Origin: Desulfovibrio sp. UCD-KL4C
GTDB lineage: Bacteria; Desulfobacterota; Desulfovibrionia; Desulfovibrionales; Desulfovibrionaceae
Assembly (NCBI RefSeq): GCF_006210265.1
Contig: NZ_VCNC01000009.1
Coordinates: 1 to 55,607, forward strand
Direction: 5' to 3'
Length of the DNA stretch: 55,607 nucleotides
Shown here: positions 15,351 to 23,291 of the stretch, in pieces
Layout: every line of letters starts with the position of its first letter
How positions within the stretch are numbered: position 1 is the first letter of the stretch
Position numbers and translations under genes: made by a program
The notes under the pieces: generated by a model
The model's input: only the letters and a program-made list of their open reading frames with translations
What the model was told of the DNA's origin: nothing
Databases searched by the model: none

Positions 15351-16680
15351 GACCGAGTTCTCCGATAAGTTTATCCGCTGCAAGCTCATTTCCACACAGC
15401 GGACAACTGCCTATTTCGGCTAATCTTTTTTTAATTTTTGCTTCAAGCAGCACTCTGGATTCTTCCAATTTTTCCAGTACACTTCTTGACTGTTCCTGAT
15501 TCTTTTTAAGAGAATTAATACTGCCAATCGTCTGGATTAAATTAGAATTATCAAACAGTTCAGGAGCAGGAGCTAACGATTCTAAAGCCCGTGCTCTGCG
15601 GGAAATATTTTCGGCAAAAATTTTGTTGCGGGAAATGTTGCTGATGGTTGCGCAAAGAGCTGAAATATTTTCCATCAAAGGAGGAGCTGTCAGTAATGAC
15701 AGAGCTTTTTGTCTGTTGCTTTGAACATTTTCTGCTAAAGAAAGTTGGTTCTGCCTTACAATTTTTAATTCCAAATCCTTAACAGGAAAAAGTTGAACCG
15801 GTGACGCAAGTTCTTCTAAACAGTGTGCCCTGCTTTTAAGGTTCAAGCTCTGACATCGGAAATTTCCAAGCTGCAAATTTGTTTGCTCAAGCCCCCTTAC
15901 AGGGAAAAGGTCAGGCCCTTTTTCAAGTCCGCACAATCTTTTCTCTTTAGCAGCAAGCTTTACTTTTTGGCTTTGAAGCTGATTTTTACGATTTAAAAAA
16001 TCCTCTATGCGTGGAATTTCGCTTAAAAGTTTTTCAGACTGACCTTTTAATTCGTGAGCAGTTTCAAGCTCAAGATTAACCTTTGGTAAATCCTGCAACT
16101 CATTAAGATCAGCGGCAATATCAGCCATTTTTTCCTGCTGAAATTTTTTATCACGATTTGCATTTCTAACGCGGCTTTTAAGCTCCGTCTGCATGGCTAA
16201 AAGGTGCGAAGCTTCCGATGATGAAGCAAAAAACTGGGCCGCGACACTTGCAGGCTGGTCAAGCAGGAAGATCGGTTTTCGCTGATCCCCGATATGAACA
16301 TCTAAGAACTTATCACCTTCCAGCGGAACCTGATTAAGACGTAAAATTGCCATCACGTCTTCAGGAGGCTTACGCCCGAACTTTGCATAAGTTTCATGCT
16401 CTTCAGCTCCAGCCAGTGTAACCTCATACCAGGCTGTCGCTTTTTTGCGAATCCAAGCAACCTTTGTTCCGTCGTCCATTTCAAGCTCAACCCGCGCAAT
16501 TTTTGCACCGTGGCGCACAAAATGCTTAGGCAGTGGATTGGTCGCAATACAGCGTAACGCTTCAACAACAGAGGATTTACCGCTATTATTTGGTCCGGTC
16601 AGCACCGTCATACCCGGTCCCAATTCGATCTCGGTATATTCGTGGGCCAGAAAATTTTTGAGGATAATTTTTTTAATCAT
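15340..16680 (-). CDS. N-terminal ATPase half of a split SbcC/Rad50-like protein, with terminal zinc hook
   Basis: A 446-residue protein. It opens like RecF/SbcC (MIKKIILKNFLAHE) with Walker A GPNNSGKSS at 29-37 and a Q-loop region near 131-150 (GDQRKPIFLLDQPASVAAQF). Residues 160-425 are a coil; from about 216 to 409 it consists of roughly five 39-residue repeats with Leu at repeat positions 34 and mostly 37. A CPLC zinc-hook motif (426-429) lies only 17 residues from the C-terminus, where full SbcC has its midpoint. The signature motif and Walker B are absent and occur in the gene at 13443. Its ATG overlaps the upstream methyltransferase stop (ATGA). Confidence 0.82.
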   Translation of the reverse strand: MIKKIILKNFLAHEYTEIELGPGMTVLTGPNNSGKSSVVEALRCIATNPLPKHFVRHGAKIARVELEMDDGTKVAWIRKKATAWYEVTLAGAEEHETYAKFGRKPPEDVMAILRLNQVPLEGDKFLDVHIGDQRKPIFLLDQPASVAAQFFASSSEASHLLAMQTELKSRVRNANRDKKFQQEKMADIAADLNELQDLPKVNLELETAHELKGQSEKLLSEIPRIEDFLNRKNQLQSQKVKLAAKEKRLCGLEKGPDLFPVRGLEQTNLQLGNFRCQSLNLKSRAHCLEELASPVQLFPVKDLELKIVRQNQLSLAENVQSNRQKALSLLTAPPLMENISALCATISNISRNKIFAENISRRARALESLAPAPELFDNSNLIQTIGSINSLKKNQEQSRSVLEKLEESRVLLEAKIKKRLAEIGSCPLCGNELAADKLIGELGHES

Positions 16681-17423
16681 TTCAGCGACGATTTCTTTAT
16701 AAACTTACAATAATCTAATGCACTTTGTAGATAAACTGAACCTTCGATATTTTCATCAAATAAAATTAGAGGCTGTTCGACAATCAATCCCGATTTACCT
16801 CTTTTAACAGCTTCAACTAAGACAACCTTAGCCGGACGATCTATATGGCTGTGCACAAATTTTATTCTCTTAGGTTCCAGTTTAAAAGCAGTCAGTGCGG
16901 CTAAAAGCTGAGTAATTCTTTCCGCAAGAAATACAAAGCAAACTTTGCCACGAAAGCGGACCATTCGTGCCGCAGTCTTTACAAAATCTTCTAATTCAGT
17001 TTCAACTTCAAATCTAGCTCTGCTTCTATCCGCGTCAGTACAGAGTCTCCCTCTTCCTTCACACCAATATGGAGGATTAGACACAACCAAGTCAAAACTT
17101 TCCGCAGGGGCGAACTGTGGATTTGAAACGTCACCTTCGATAATTTTAATTTTATCAGCAAAACCCAGCAAATTTATATTCTGCTTAGCTGATTCCTGCA
17201 TATCAGAGCTGATATCTACGCCTGTGATACTTAACTCTGAATCCAGATTATTAAGAGCTATGCCTAACGGGATAACTCCGCATCCTGTACCTAAATCAAG
17301 AATAGTTGTTTTGCCTGAAACGGACACAAAGCTGCTGAGCAACAATGAATCTGTAGAAAATCTGAATCCTGTTTCCGGCTGCTTAAGACCTTTCGGAAAA
17401 TTCTGCCTCGACTCTATACTCAC
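16677..17423 (-). CDS. TrmN6/YfiC-like N6-adenine methyltransferase
   Basis: A 248-residue Rossmann-fold methyltransferase. Motif I is LDLGTGCGVIPLGIAL (about 39-54), ITGVDIS is the acidic SAM-ribose motif, EGDVS follows, and VSNPPYW is the catalytic NPPY motif of N6-adenine or glutamine methyltransferases. Early residues KQPETGFRFSTDSLLLSSF match the YfiC/TrmN6 group, which methylates A37 of tRNA1(Val). A specific RNA target is therefore likely but not proven. It overlaps the split-ATPase gene by 4 bp and starts 4 bp after murJ. Confidence 0.83.
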   Translation of the reverse strand: MSIESRQNFPKGLKQPETGFRFSTDSLLLSSFVSVSGKTTILDLGTGCGVIPLGIALNNLDSELSITGVDISSDMQESAKQNINLLGFADKIKIIEGDVSNPQFAPAESFDLVVSNPPYWCEGRGRLCTDADRSRARFEVETELEDFVKTAARMVRFRGKVCFVFLAERITQLLAALTAFKLEPKRIKFVHSHIDRPAKVVLVEAVKRGKSGLIVEQPLILFDENIEGSVYLQSALDYCKFIKKSSLK

Positions 17424-17426
17424 TGG

Positions 17427-18950
17427 CTAAGCTCTCCTGCGACGCAAGGCATTCATCAACATCAAAGCATCATCAGATTTAAGTAACAGAGAGCCGACAC
17501 CGTAAATTAATATCCACACCGGAATCAACAAAAACCAGAGTATTCCGTAAGAAACAGAATACCAAGCTCCAGCTCCGATAAGGCAACTAAGCAAAAAACT
17601 TTTAAATGCTCCCGCCCACGGCAAAGGACAAACTCCTGTTCTGCGCCACATAATGGCAGCCAGCAAAAAGAAATTGAGCATGGACGAAAAGGATACAGCT
17701 AAAGCTAAACCCACATGAGCAATGGACTGCATGAGAATATAACCGATACTCACATTGGCAACTAGGCAAAAAATTGCAACTTTAACCGGAGTCTTAGTAT
17801 CTTCCTGAGCATAAAAAGCTGAAACTAAAGGACGGGACATCGCAATAAAAGGAAGCCCTACCCCGTAAGCCATCAAGGCCTGCGCAGTAGCTGTAACAGC
17901 CACCGCATCAAATGCACCGCGCTGGAAAAGAAGTTTGATAAGCGGCTCGGCAAGAGTCACCAGCCCAGCCATTGCAGGCAGGCTGATAAAGAGAGTCAAA
18001 CCGACCGTATGCTTCAAAGTTTCAGCAAACTCACGATTTTTGCCTTTAGCGCAAAGAGCTGACAGACTCGGCAGTGCAGCCGTTCCGACAGCAATCCCGA
18101 AAACCCCCAGCGGGAACTGGACAAGACGGTCTGAATAATAAAGATATGACACACTGCCCACTGGAAGAAATGAAGCCAGAAGTGTGCCTAAAACAATGTT
18201 AATCTGATAAACAGCGGCTCCGAACACAGTCGGCAGCATCAGCTTACCCATGCGCTTAACACCTGAGTTGGCAAGACTACGATTGCCTCGCCATGTAAGA
18301 CCGTACTTGCGCAAATACGGCTGCTGCAAAAGCCACTGTAAAAGCCCACCGATTAAAACACCCCAAGCCATAAAGACAGCTACATTGTTTCCGGTGTAAT
18401 ATCCAATGAGCGCGGAACCGATGAGCGCAATATTTAAAGCACACGGAGCAAGCGCAGGAGCCAGAAAATGGCCCATACTGTTTAAAACACCCATGCACAA
18501 CGCAACACCGCAAATAAAAATTACATAGGGAAAACAGATTCTTAAAAGAGATACCGTAAGTGTCATCAACTCAGGGTTACGATCAAAACCCGGCGCAATC
18601 ATTAAAACCAAAGGTTTTGCTCCGACTATCGCCACAACCGTTATCACTCCTAAAATCAGCACCAACCACGCGAGAGCCGAACGAGCCATATCAAAAGCGG
18701 CTTCCTGTCCCTGCTCATTTTTAACACGACTGAAAACCGGAACAAAGGCCATGGTAAGTGACCCTTCCCCGAACAAACGACGAAGTAAGTTAGGTATGCG
18801 AAATGCGACGAAAAAAGCATCGGCAGGCAAACCTGCTCCCAAAGCAAAAGCCACAATCAAGTCACGGACAAATCCAAGTATCCTTGAAAGCAAAGTCGCT
18901 CCGGCAACAACCGAAGCGTTTCGAACAATCTTAGCTGATTCAGCTGTCAT
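17427..18950 (-). CDS. murJ: Lipid II flippase MurJ
   Basis: A 507-residue polytopic membrane protein of the MurJ/MviN family, at the usual length and with ~14 hydrophobic segments. The start IVRNASVVAGATLLSRILGF followed by VRDLIVAFALGAG is the family hallmark, as is PNLLRRLFGEGSLTMAFVPVF (family residues R and GEG). MurJ flips lipid II across the inner membrane for peptidoglycan synthesis. It is the first gene of a six-gene minus-strand operon with the N6-methyltransferase and the split SbcCD genes. GGAGG lies about 11 bases upstream of the ATG, a slightly long spacing. Confidence 0.95.
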   Translation of the reverse strand: MTAESAKIVRNASVVAGATLLSRILGFVRDLIVAFALGAGLPADAFFVAFRIPNLLRRLFGEGSLTMAFVPVFSRVKNEQGQEAAFDMARSALAWLVLILGVITVVAIVGAKPLVLMIAPGFDRNPELMTLTVSLLRICFPYVIFICGVALCMGVLNSMGHFLAPALAPCALNIALIGSALIGYYTGNNVAVFMAWGVLIGGLLQWLLQQPYLRKYGLTWRGNRSLANSGVKRMGKLMLPTVFGAAVYQINIVLGTLLASFLPVGSVSYLYYSDRLVQFPLGVFGIAVGTAALPSLSALCAKGKNREFAETLKHTVGLTLFISLPAMAGLVTLAEPLIKLLFQRGAFDAVAVTATAQALMAYGVGLPFIAMSRPLVSAFYAQEDTKTPVKVAIFCLVANVSIGYILMQSIAHVGLALAVSFSSMLNFFLLAAIMWRRTGVCPLPWAGAFKSFLLSCLIGAGAWYSVSYGILWFLLIPVWILIYGVGSLLLKSDDALMLMNALRRRRA

Positions 18951-19032
18951 ATATAAAAAGGCCTCCGCTAAATTGGGGCTTTAAATATTTAAAATTCATT
19001 ATGCCACCGGAGGCAATTAATAGAGAAAAAAT

Positions 19033-19857
19033 CTAATCACTCATTTTCTGGCATTTGGCACAAAATGTTGAACCACGTCCCGCAACAGTTCCGCTTTCAA
19101 ACTGCTCACCGCACTCGGGACAAGCTTCACCTTTTTTGCCGTAAACTTTAAAACTATTCTGAAAGCCACCAGCATCCCCTCCTGCATCAACATAATCGCG
19201 GATAGAACTTCCGTTTTCACTGATTGCCTGCGTTAACACCTTTTGGACTTCTACAAATAATTTTTCAAGTGTTTCTTTTGAAAGGTCAGAAGCTTTAGCT
19301 TTCGGGTGAATACCAGCACGGAAAAGGGACTCGTCAGCATAAATATTTCCTATTCCGGCAACTACGGACTGATTCAGCAAAAGCCCTTTAATCTGTGCCT
19401 TCTTTCCGATCAAACGTTCAGCAAGGTCTGAAGGAGAAGTTTCAAGAGGTTCCGGCCCTAACTTATGATAAAAAGACCATTCTTCCAATTCTTCCGTAGT
19501 TAACGCGCGAACTTCGCCAAATTTACGGGTATCATGAAATTCGATGGAACCGCCATCTGTCAAACCAAAAACAACACGTGTGTGCTTCTCTGAAGGAGTA
19601 GCTTCTTCATGCGCAAGCACGCGACCAGTCATTTTAAGATGAAAGGTTATATGCAGGTCGTCACCAAGGTCCATAATAAGTAATTTTCCTCGTCTGTGAA
19701 CGCAGGTAATAGTGCATCCTGCAACCCTTGAAGCAAATACATGCCAAGGCATTTTGACTGAGCTGTGATTTAAAATTTTAACGGATTCAATTGTTTTGCC
19801 GACAAGAGCTTTGGCAAGACCACGTGAAATAACTTCTACTTCTGGTAATTCTGGCAT
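19033..19857 (-). CDS. mutM: Formamidopyrimidine-DNA glycosylase
   Basis: A 274-residue Fpg/MutM base-excision repair enzyme. The catalytic N-terminus [14 protein letters not shown] (Pro1 nucleophile and Glu2 after Met removal) is intact. [20 protein letters not shown] and a C-terminal zinc finger (CPECG ... CAKC) are present. It removes 8-oxoguanine and FaPy lesions and cleaves the abasic site. It is the third gene of the operon with the AMP-ligase and the ChaN-PDZ lipoprotein, 38 bp after the latter. Confidence 0.96.
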   Translation of the reverse strand: MPELPEVEVISRGLAKALVGKTIESVKILNHSSVKMPWHVFASRVAGCTITCVHRRGKLLIMDLGDDLHITFHLKMTGRVLAHEEATPSEKHTRVVFGLTDGGSIEFHDTRKFGEVRALTTEELEEWSFYHKLGPEPLETSPSDLAERLIGKKAQIKGLLLNQSVVAGIGNIYADESLFRAGIHPKAKASDLSKETLEKLFVEVQKVLTQAISENGSSIRDYVDAGGDAGGFQNSFKVYGKKGEACPECGEQFESGTVAGRGSTFCAKCQKMSD

Positions 19858-19895
19858 TATGTACCCTGATTTCTGATAATTTATATATGACCGGA

Positions 19896-21074
19896 CTAGT
19901 CTTTTTTTGATCTGACAAGCAGTCCTAAATCGATACTAAAAGTATTGCCTCTTCTATCCATTTTAAACACAAGAGGCTTATTTTCTTTGTGTGCTTTTGC
20001 TCCGGCCATATGTAAGGCTGAAAGCGAATGTACAGGAATTCCCTGAGCTTCAGCCAGAACATCTCCGGGGCGAATACCGATTCTAAACGCTTTTTGATCA
20101 CGCTTAACAGCAACAACCACAGCTTTTCCCTGACGCATTTCCAAGGTCATTCCAAGTCTGCTTTCATACGAAGGCGGGCAATAGAAAAAAGAATCTGCTT
20201 CGGCAGGATAAAAATTATCTCCTCGCCACGGCATAAACATGAAAATTTTTGCTTCCGGATCCAACTCTTTAAGTCTGTGGGCTATACCCCAACCCTGTTC
20301 AACATGCCCTGCTCCTGCGAGTACAACCACAGGGGTTCCGGCTCTACGTCGGAGACTGACAGCACGCTCAGCCATGGTTGTATCCCATAAAGACTGAATT
20401 AGTAAAAACCTGTGCACCTGCTTAGAGTCAGACGGGTCACTATTGGGATGCATGGAAAGAACCTCTTTTAAGCTTTCTTCCTGCTGCTTCGGAGGCATAA
20501 TAACGTTTTTCGGCAATAAAGCACGGTCCGCTGCGGACAGTCCTTCAAGCCCTTTTGCATGAACTTCTTTCATGAGTCTGAACGGAAAATTCAGTGCGGC
20601 TACGGTAAGTTCACGTTCCTTCGCTAGTTCAAATATAGGGCGAAAGAAATTGAAGTCATATCGCCATTCGTTTTTCCAATCCAGCTTTTCCGGCAAATCG
20701 TTCAGGCTGAGCTGTCCAAGATTGAAACGGTTGAGAACATCCTGCTTGTCTGAACTGACCATTTCAAAACCGATAGCGACTTTGCGATGATTACTTGTCA
20801 GCCCCTGTATCAGTTTGAACTGAACTTCATGGTCACAAAGACTTGTGTGCCCTTCGCCTATCAGAACATAATCAGCGCTGCTAGCATTGTGAACTGCATC
20901 TACAAGAGAAAGTTGATCCCCTGCGGAACTGATGAATTCACCGGAGCAAGGCAAAAAAGATACAGCCATATCCGAGTGTATCTGTTTAGAACACCCTGAC
21001 ATCGCAAAAATAAAAAAAAGCGCGCAAAGGGCCCGAAGACCCCCTGCGCGGATATCAATAATATATTGGAACAT
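19896..21074 (-). CDS. ChaN-family lipoprotein with C-terminal PDZ-like domain
   Basis: A 392-residue probable lipoprotein. From ATG 21074 it has a hydrophobic segment ending FAMSGC, a lipobox. A longer TTG start at 21113 overlaps the upstream gene and has no good Shine-Dalgarno. ChaN/DUF399 motifs are [24 protein letters not shown] and [19 protein letters not shown], the His/Glu residues of the haem-binding ChaN fold. Residues ~310-385 look like a PDZ fold ([20 protein letters not shown]). ChaN has been linked to iron/haem handling, but its role is unsettled. The PDZ suggests interaction with a C-terminal peptide. Confidence 0.78.
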   Translation of the reverse strand: MFQYIIDIRAGGLRALCALFFIFAMSGCSKQIHSDMAVSFLPCSGEFISSAGDQLSLVDAVHNASSADYVLIGEGHTSLCDHEVQFKLIQGLTSNHRKVAIGFEMVSSDKQDVLNRFNLGQLSLNDLPEKLDWKNEWRYDFNFFRPIFELAKERELTVAALNFPFRLMKEVHAKGLEGLSAADRALLPKNVIMPPKQQEESLKEVLSMHPNSDPSDSKQVHRFLLIQSLWDTTMAERAVSLRRRAGTPVVVLAGAGHVEQGWGIAHRLKELDPEAKIFMFMPWRGDNFYPAEADSFFYCPPSYESRLGMTLEMRQGKAVVVAVKRDQKAFRIGIRPGDVLAEAQGIPVHSLSALHMAGAKAHKENKPLVFKMDRRGNTFSIDLGLLVRSKKD

Positions 21075-21087
21075 GCAAAATTCCGGG

Positions 21088-22353
21088 TTAATCCCAGATA
21101 CGCTTGTCTTCAATAGGTCTAACCTGAGGAGGCAATGAACCAGGAGTCAATACTTTAAGAAGCGGACGTAGTTTAATCTTCTCACGGAACATGTGCAGAA
21201 GCTCTTCTTCGCGCTTAAAGTTTGAAACCTCAATATTGAGAATTAGTTCATCAATACCACCCGGGTTAGTAACTTCGATCTGCCAACGTTTAACTTCATC
21301 AAAATAAGCCATAACCTGCTCAACCTGATGAGGATAAACAAACATACCCTTGATACGGGCAGTTGTGTCAACGCGACCGACAATATTTCCAAGTCTCGGA
21401 GTTGAACGCCCGCAAGCACAAGGAGTGCGGTCGATATAACTGAGGTCTCCGGTTGCAAGCCTAATCAGCGGATATGTTTTGTTGAAAGCGGTAATAACAA
21501 TTTCACCGACTTCGCCGTCCTTAAGAGGGATACCTGTATCAGGATGACAGATTTCAACATACGCACGGTTAGTAATATGTAGACCGTTCTTATGGTAACA
21601 TTCGTAACCGATACAACCGACATCAGCAGTTCCGTATCCCTGACGCATAATAAGGTCGAATTTTTTCTCAAGAGAGGAACGAACCTTTTCTGAGAATTTT
21701 TCACCTGTAACAAATGCAACTTCAAGGTACAGATCTTTACGCAGATTAAGTCCGGCTTCTTCAGCCTTCTGAGCAAGATGCATAAGATAGCTTGGAGTAC
21801 CGACATAGCCGGTAACTCTGAGCTTCTGCATAATTTCCAGCTGACTGTTAGTGCTGCCCGGTCCGGCAGGAACAACAGCACAGTTCAGATTACGCAGAGG
21901 TTCTTCAAACATCAGCCCGGCAGGAGCCAGATGATAATTCAAAGTGATCTGAGCAACATCACCGGAACGGAATCCTGCAGCATAAAATCCTTCAGTCCAT
22001 CCCCAGTAATCCTCACTGCGGTCTTCAGGATCAAAAATAGGACCGGGTGAAAGAAAGATACGGCGAAGCTCACCGAGATCTTTAGTTAACAATCCACCAA
22101 GACGTGGTCCCATGGATTGCAAAAATATAAGTTCTTTCTTTTTTAGTATAGGAATAAGTTTGAGGTCAGAAAGGTCTTTAAACTTTTCAACCTGAAACTG
22201 AGCTCTATCGAAACGCTTTTTAACGTCTTCAGAATAGCGGTAGGCATAAGTCAAAAGCTCTTTAAGCTGTAAAGCGCAATATTGACGCCTTTCGCCCTCA
22301 TCCAGCACTTCACGACGGCTGTATATGCCTTCGGTGCGGTCTTTACGAGTCAT
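21088..22353 (-). CDS. AMP-dependent ligase of the phenylacetate-CoA ligase (PaaK) group
   Basis: A 421-residue adenylating enzyme. It has LSPGPIFDPED, the GPGSTNSQLEIM phosphate-loop-like region, RQGYGTADVGCIGYEC (YGT(A)E-type motif), and LATGDLSYIDRTPCACGRSTPR with KGMFVYPHQVE, all typical of PaaK-like ligases. These activate aryl or acyl acids as AMP and then CoA esters. The substrate is unknown. An open reading extends to 22416, but GGAGG lies ten bases before ATG 22353 and the promoter region would be included in the longer form. It heads the ligase-chaN-mutM operon. Confidence 0.83.
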   Translation of the reverse strand: MTRKDRTEGIYSRREVLDEGERRQYCALQLKELLTYAYRYSEDVKKRFDRAQFQVEKFKDLSDLKLIPILKKKELIFLQSMGPRLGGLLTKDLGELRRIFLSPGPIFDPEDRSEDYWGWTEGFYAAGFRSGDVAQITLNYHLAPAGLMFEEPLRNLNCAVVPAGPGSTNSQLEIMQKLRVTGYVGTPSYLMHLAQKAEEAGLNLRKDLYLEVAFVTGEKFSEKVRSSLEKKFDLIMRQGYGTADVGCIGYECYHKNGLHITNRAYVEICHPDTGIPLKDGEVGEIVITAFNKTYPLIRLATGDLSYIDRTPCACGRSTPRLGNIVGRVDTTARIKGMFVYPHQVEQVMAYFDEVKRWQIEVTNPGGIDELILNIEVSNFKREEELLHMFREKIKLRPLLKVLTPGSLPPQVRPIEDKRIWD

Positions 22354-22414
22354 TAATAGGTTTCCTCCAAAGTTTATTGCTAAGAAAAGATCGCGCTCTC
22401 CTCTTAGCGTATAC

Positions 22415-22443
22415 AATATATTTTAATTTTACTTATTTGTCAA
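22415..22443 (-). promoter_or_regulatory. Sigma-70 type promoter of the ligase-chaN-mutM operon
   Basis: On the minus strand TTGACA (22443-22438) and TATATT (22420-22415) are separated by 17 bp, close to consensus. They lie 62 nt upstream of the ATG at 22353. Confidence 0.65.
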
Positions 22444-22726
22444 GGACTACTTCAATATAACATTATATTTCAATATCTTATAGTCTTTTTTTTAATTTTA
22501 CACGTTTTATAGTTTAAGAATAAAAACTCACTTTAAGAAAAGACTGTAACAACAGTCACTAATTAATATAACTTAACTCTTTAAATTATTCATAAGCTCA
22601 GAACATAAAATCACTAACACCTGTGTATTGTAGAGAAAATAACTTTTAGAACTAATAAGATATTGTCAATTATGATCTAAAATTCACTGGTTATGCACCT
22701 TTTTATTATTTTTTATTACTTTTTTC

Positions 22727-22756
22727 TTGACAGCAATCGTCTGTCTAGATAGACAC
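22727..22756 (+). promoter_or_regulatory. Promoter of the first tRNA-Lys gene
   Basis: TTGACA at 22727-22732 is followed 16-17 bp later by a weak ATAGAC/TAGACA -10. The second tRNA has TTGACA at the matching position (22947), and both share CGTTCACACGGA just before the gene. Confidence 0.5.
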
Positions 22757-22773
22757 TACTTCGTTCACACGGA

Positions 22774-22849
22774 GGGCCGTTAACTCAGTTGGTAGAGTAT
22801 CTGACTTTTAATCAGAGAGTCGCTGGTTCGAACCCAGCACGGCCCACCA
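22774..22849 (+). tRNA. tRNA-Lys (anticodon UUU), copy 1
   Basis: A 76-nt cloverleaf with encoded CCA. The acceptor GGGCCGT pairs with ACGGCCC, anticodon stem TCTGA/TCAGA encloses loop CTTTTAA with anticodon TTT, and the T arm is GCTGG-TTCGAAC-CCAGC. Identical to the copy at 22996. Confidence 0.97.
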
Positions 22850-22867
22850 TGAATTTTATCATATGCA

Positions 22868-22896
22868 CCCTCGCAGCAATGCGAGGGTTTTATTTT
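22868..22896 (+). terminator. Terminator of tRNA-Lys copy 1
   Basis: CCCTCGCA and TGCGAGGG form an 8-bp perfect stem with a GCAA loop, followed by TTTTATTTT, 19 bp after the tRNA end. Confidence 0.9.
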
Positions 22897-22995
22897 AGCT
22901 CTAGCAAAAAAATTGTAGAAAAATTTACAAATCTGCATTGTATTACTTGACACAAAGAGCTAGTATCGATAAACCCCTATTTCGTTCACACGGAT

Positions 22996-23071
22996 GGGCC
23001 GTTAACTCAGTTGGTAGAGTATCTGACTTTTAATCAGAGAGTCGCTGGTTCGAACCCAGCACGGCCCACCA
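22996..23071 (+). tRNA. tRNA-Lys (anticodon UUU), copy 2
   Basis: Identical in all 76 bases to the copy at 22774, 222 bp downstream. It has its own TTGACA (22947-22952) and TAAACC 17 bp later, and its own terminator. The identity extends from about 14 bp upstream to the end of the terminator, so this is a tandem duplication of a whole transcription unit. Confidence 0.97.
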
Positions 23072-23089
23072 TGAATTTTATCATATGCA

Positions 23090-23118
23090 CCCTCGCAGCA
23101 ATGCGAGGGTTTTATTTT
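23090..23118 (+). terminator. Terminator of tRNA-Lys copy 2
   Basis: Same 8-bp stem and GCAA loop as at 22868, followed by TTTTATTTT. Confidence 0.9.
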
Positions 23119-23174
23119 GCCCTTTTATACCATATTACCATATTTAAATAGAACCATCTATTTTAATAAACCTA

Positions 23175-23219
23175 TATTATGCCCTATTATACAACATAAT
23201 AGATATAACTTATTTGACA
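23175..23219 (+). promoter_or_regulatory. Possible operator/promoter of the ATPase-HD module
   Basis: TATTATG (23175-23181) and CATAATA (23195-23201) form an inverted repeat with a 13-bp spacer, just upstream of TTGACA (23214-23219). In so AT-rich a region the inverted repeat could be chance, so this is a weak call. Confidence 0.3.
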
Positions 23220-23291
23220 TTATACAGAATATATTGATAGAAGACCCTCTACTTATCGTAAGACTTATAGATATGAAGAAGGGGGCGGCAG

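Larger units (their letters stand above)
22354..22773. other. AT-rich intergenic region before tRNA-Lys
   Basis: This 420-bp stretch is very AT-rich. It holds the promoter of the minus-strand ligase operon (22415-22443) and, at its right end, the promoter of the first tRNA-Lys (TTGACA at 22727). I see no gene in it. Confidence 0.6.

Noticed and set aside
13443-16680. Split ATPase as a frameshift or sequencing artefact
   Set aside because: The two halves are separated by two other genes with their own Shine-Dalgarno sequences, so no single-base error could create the split.
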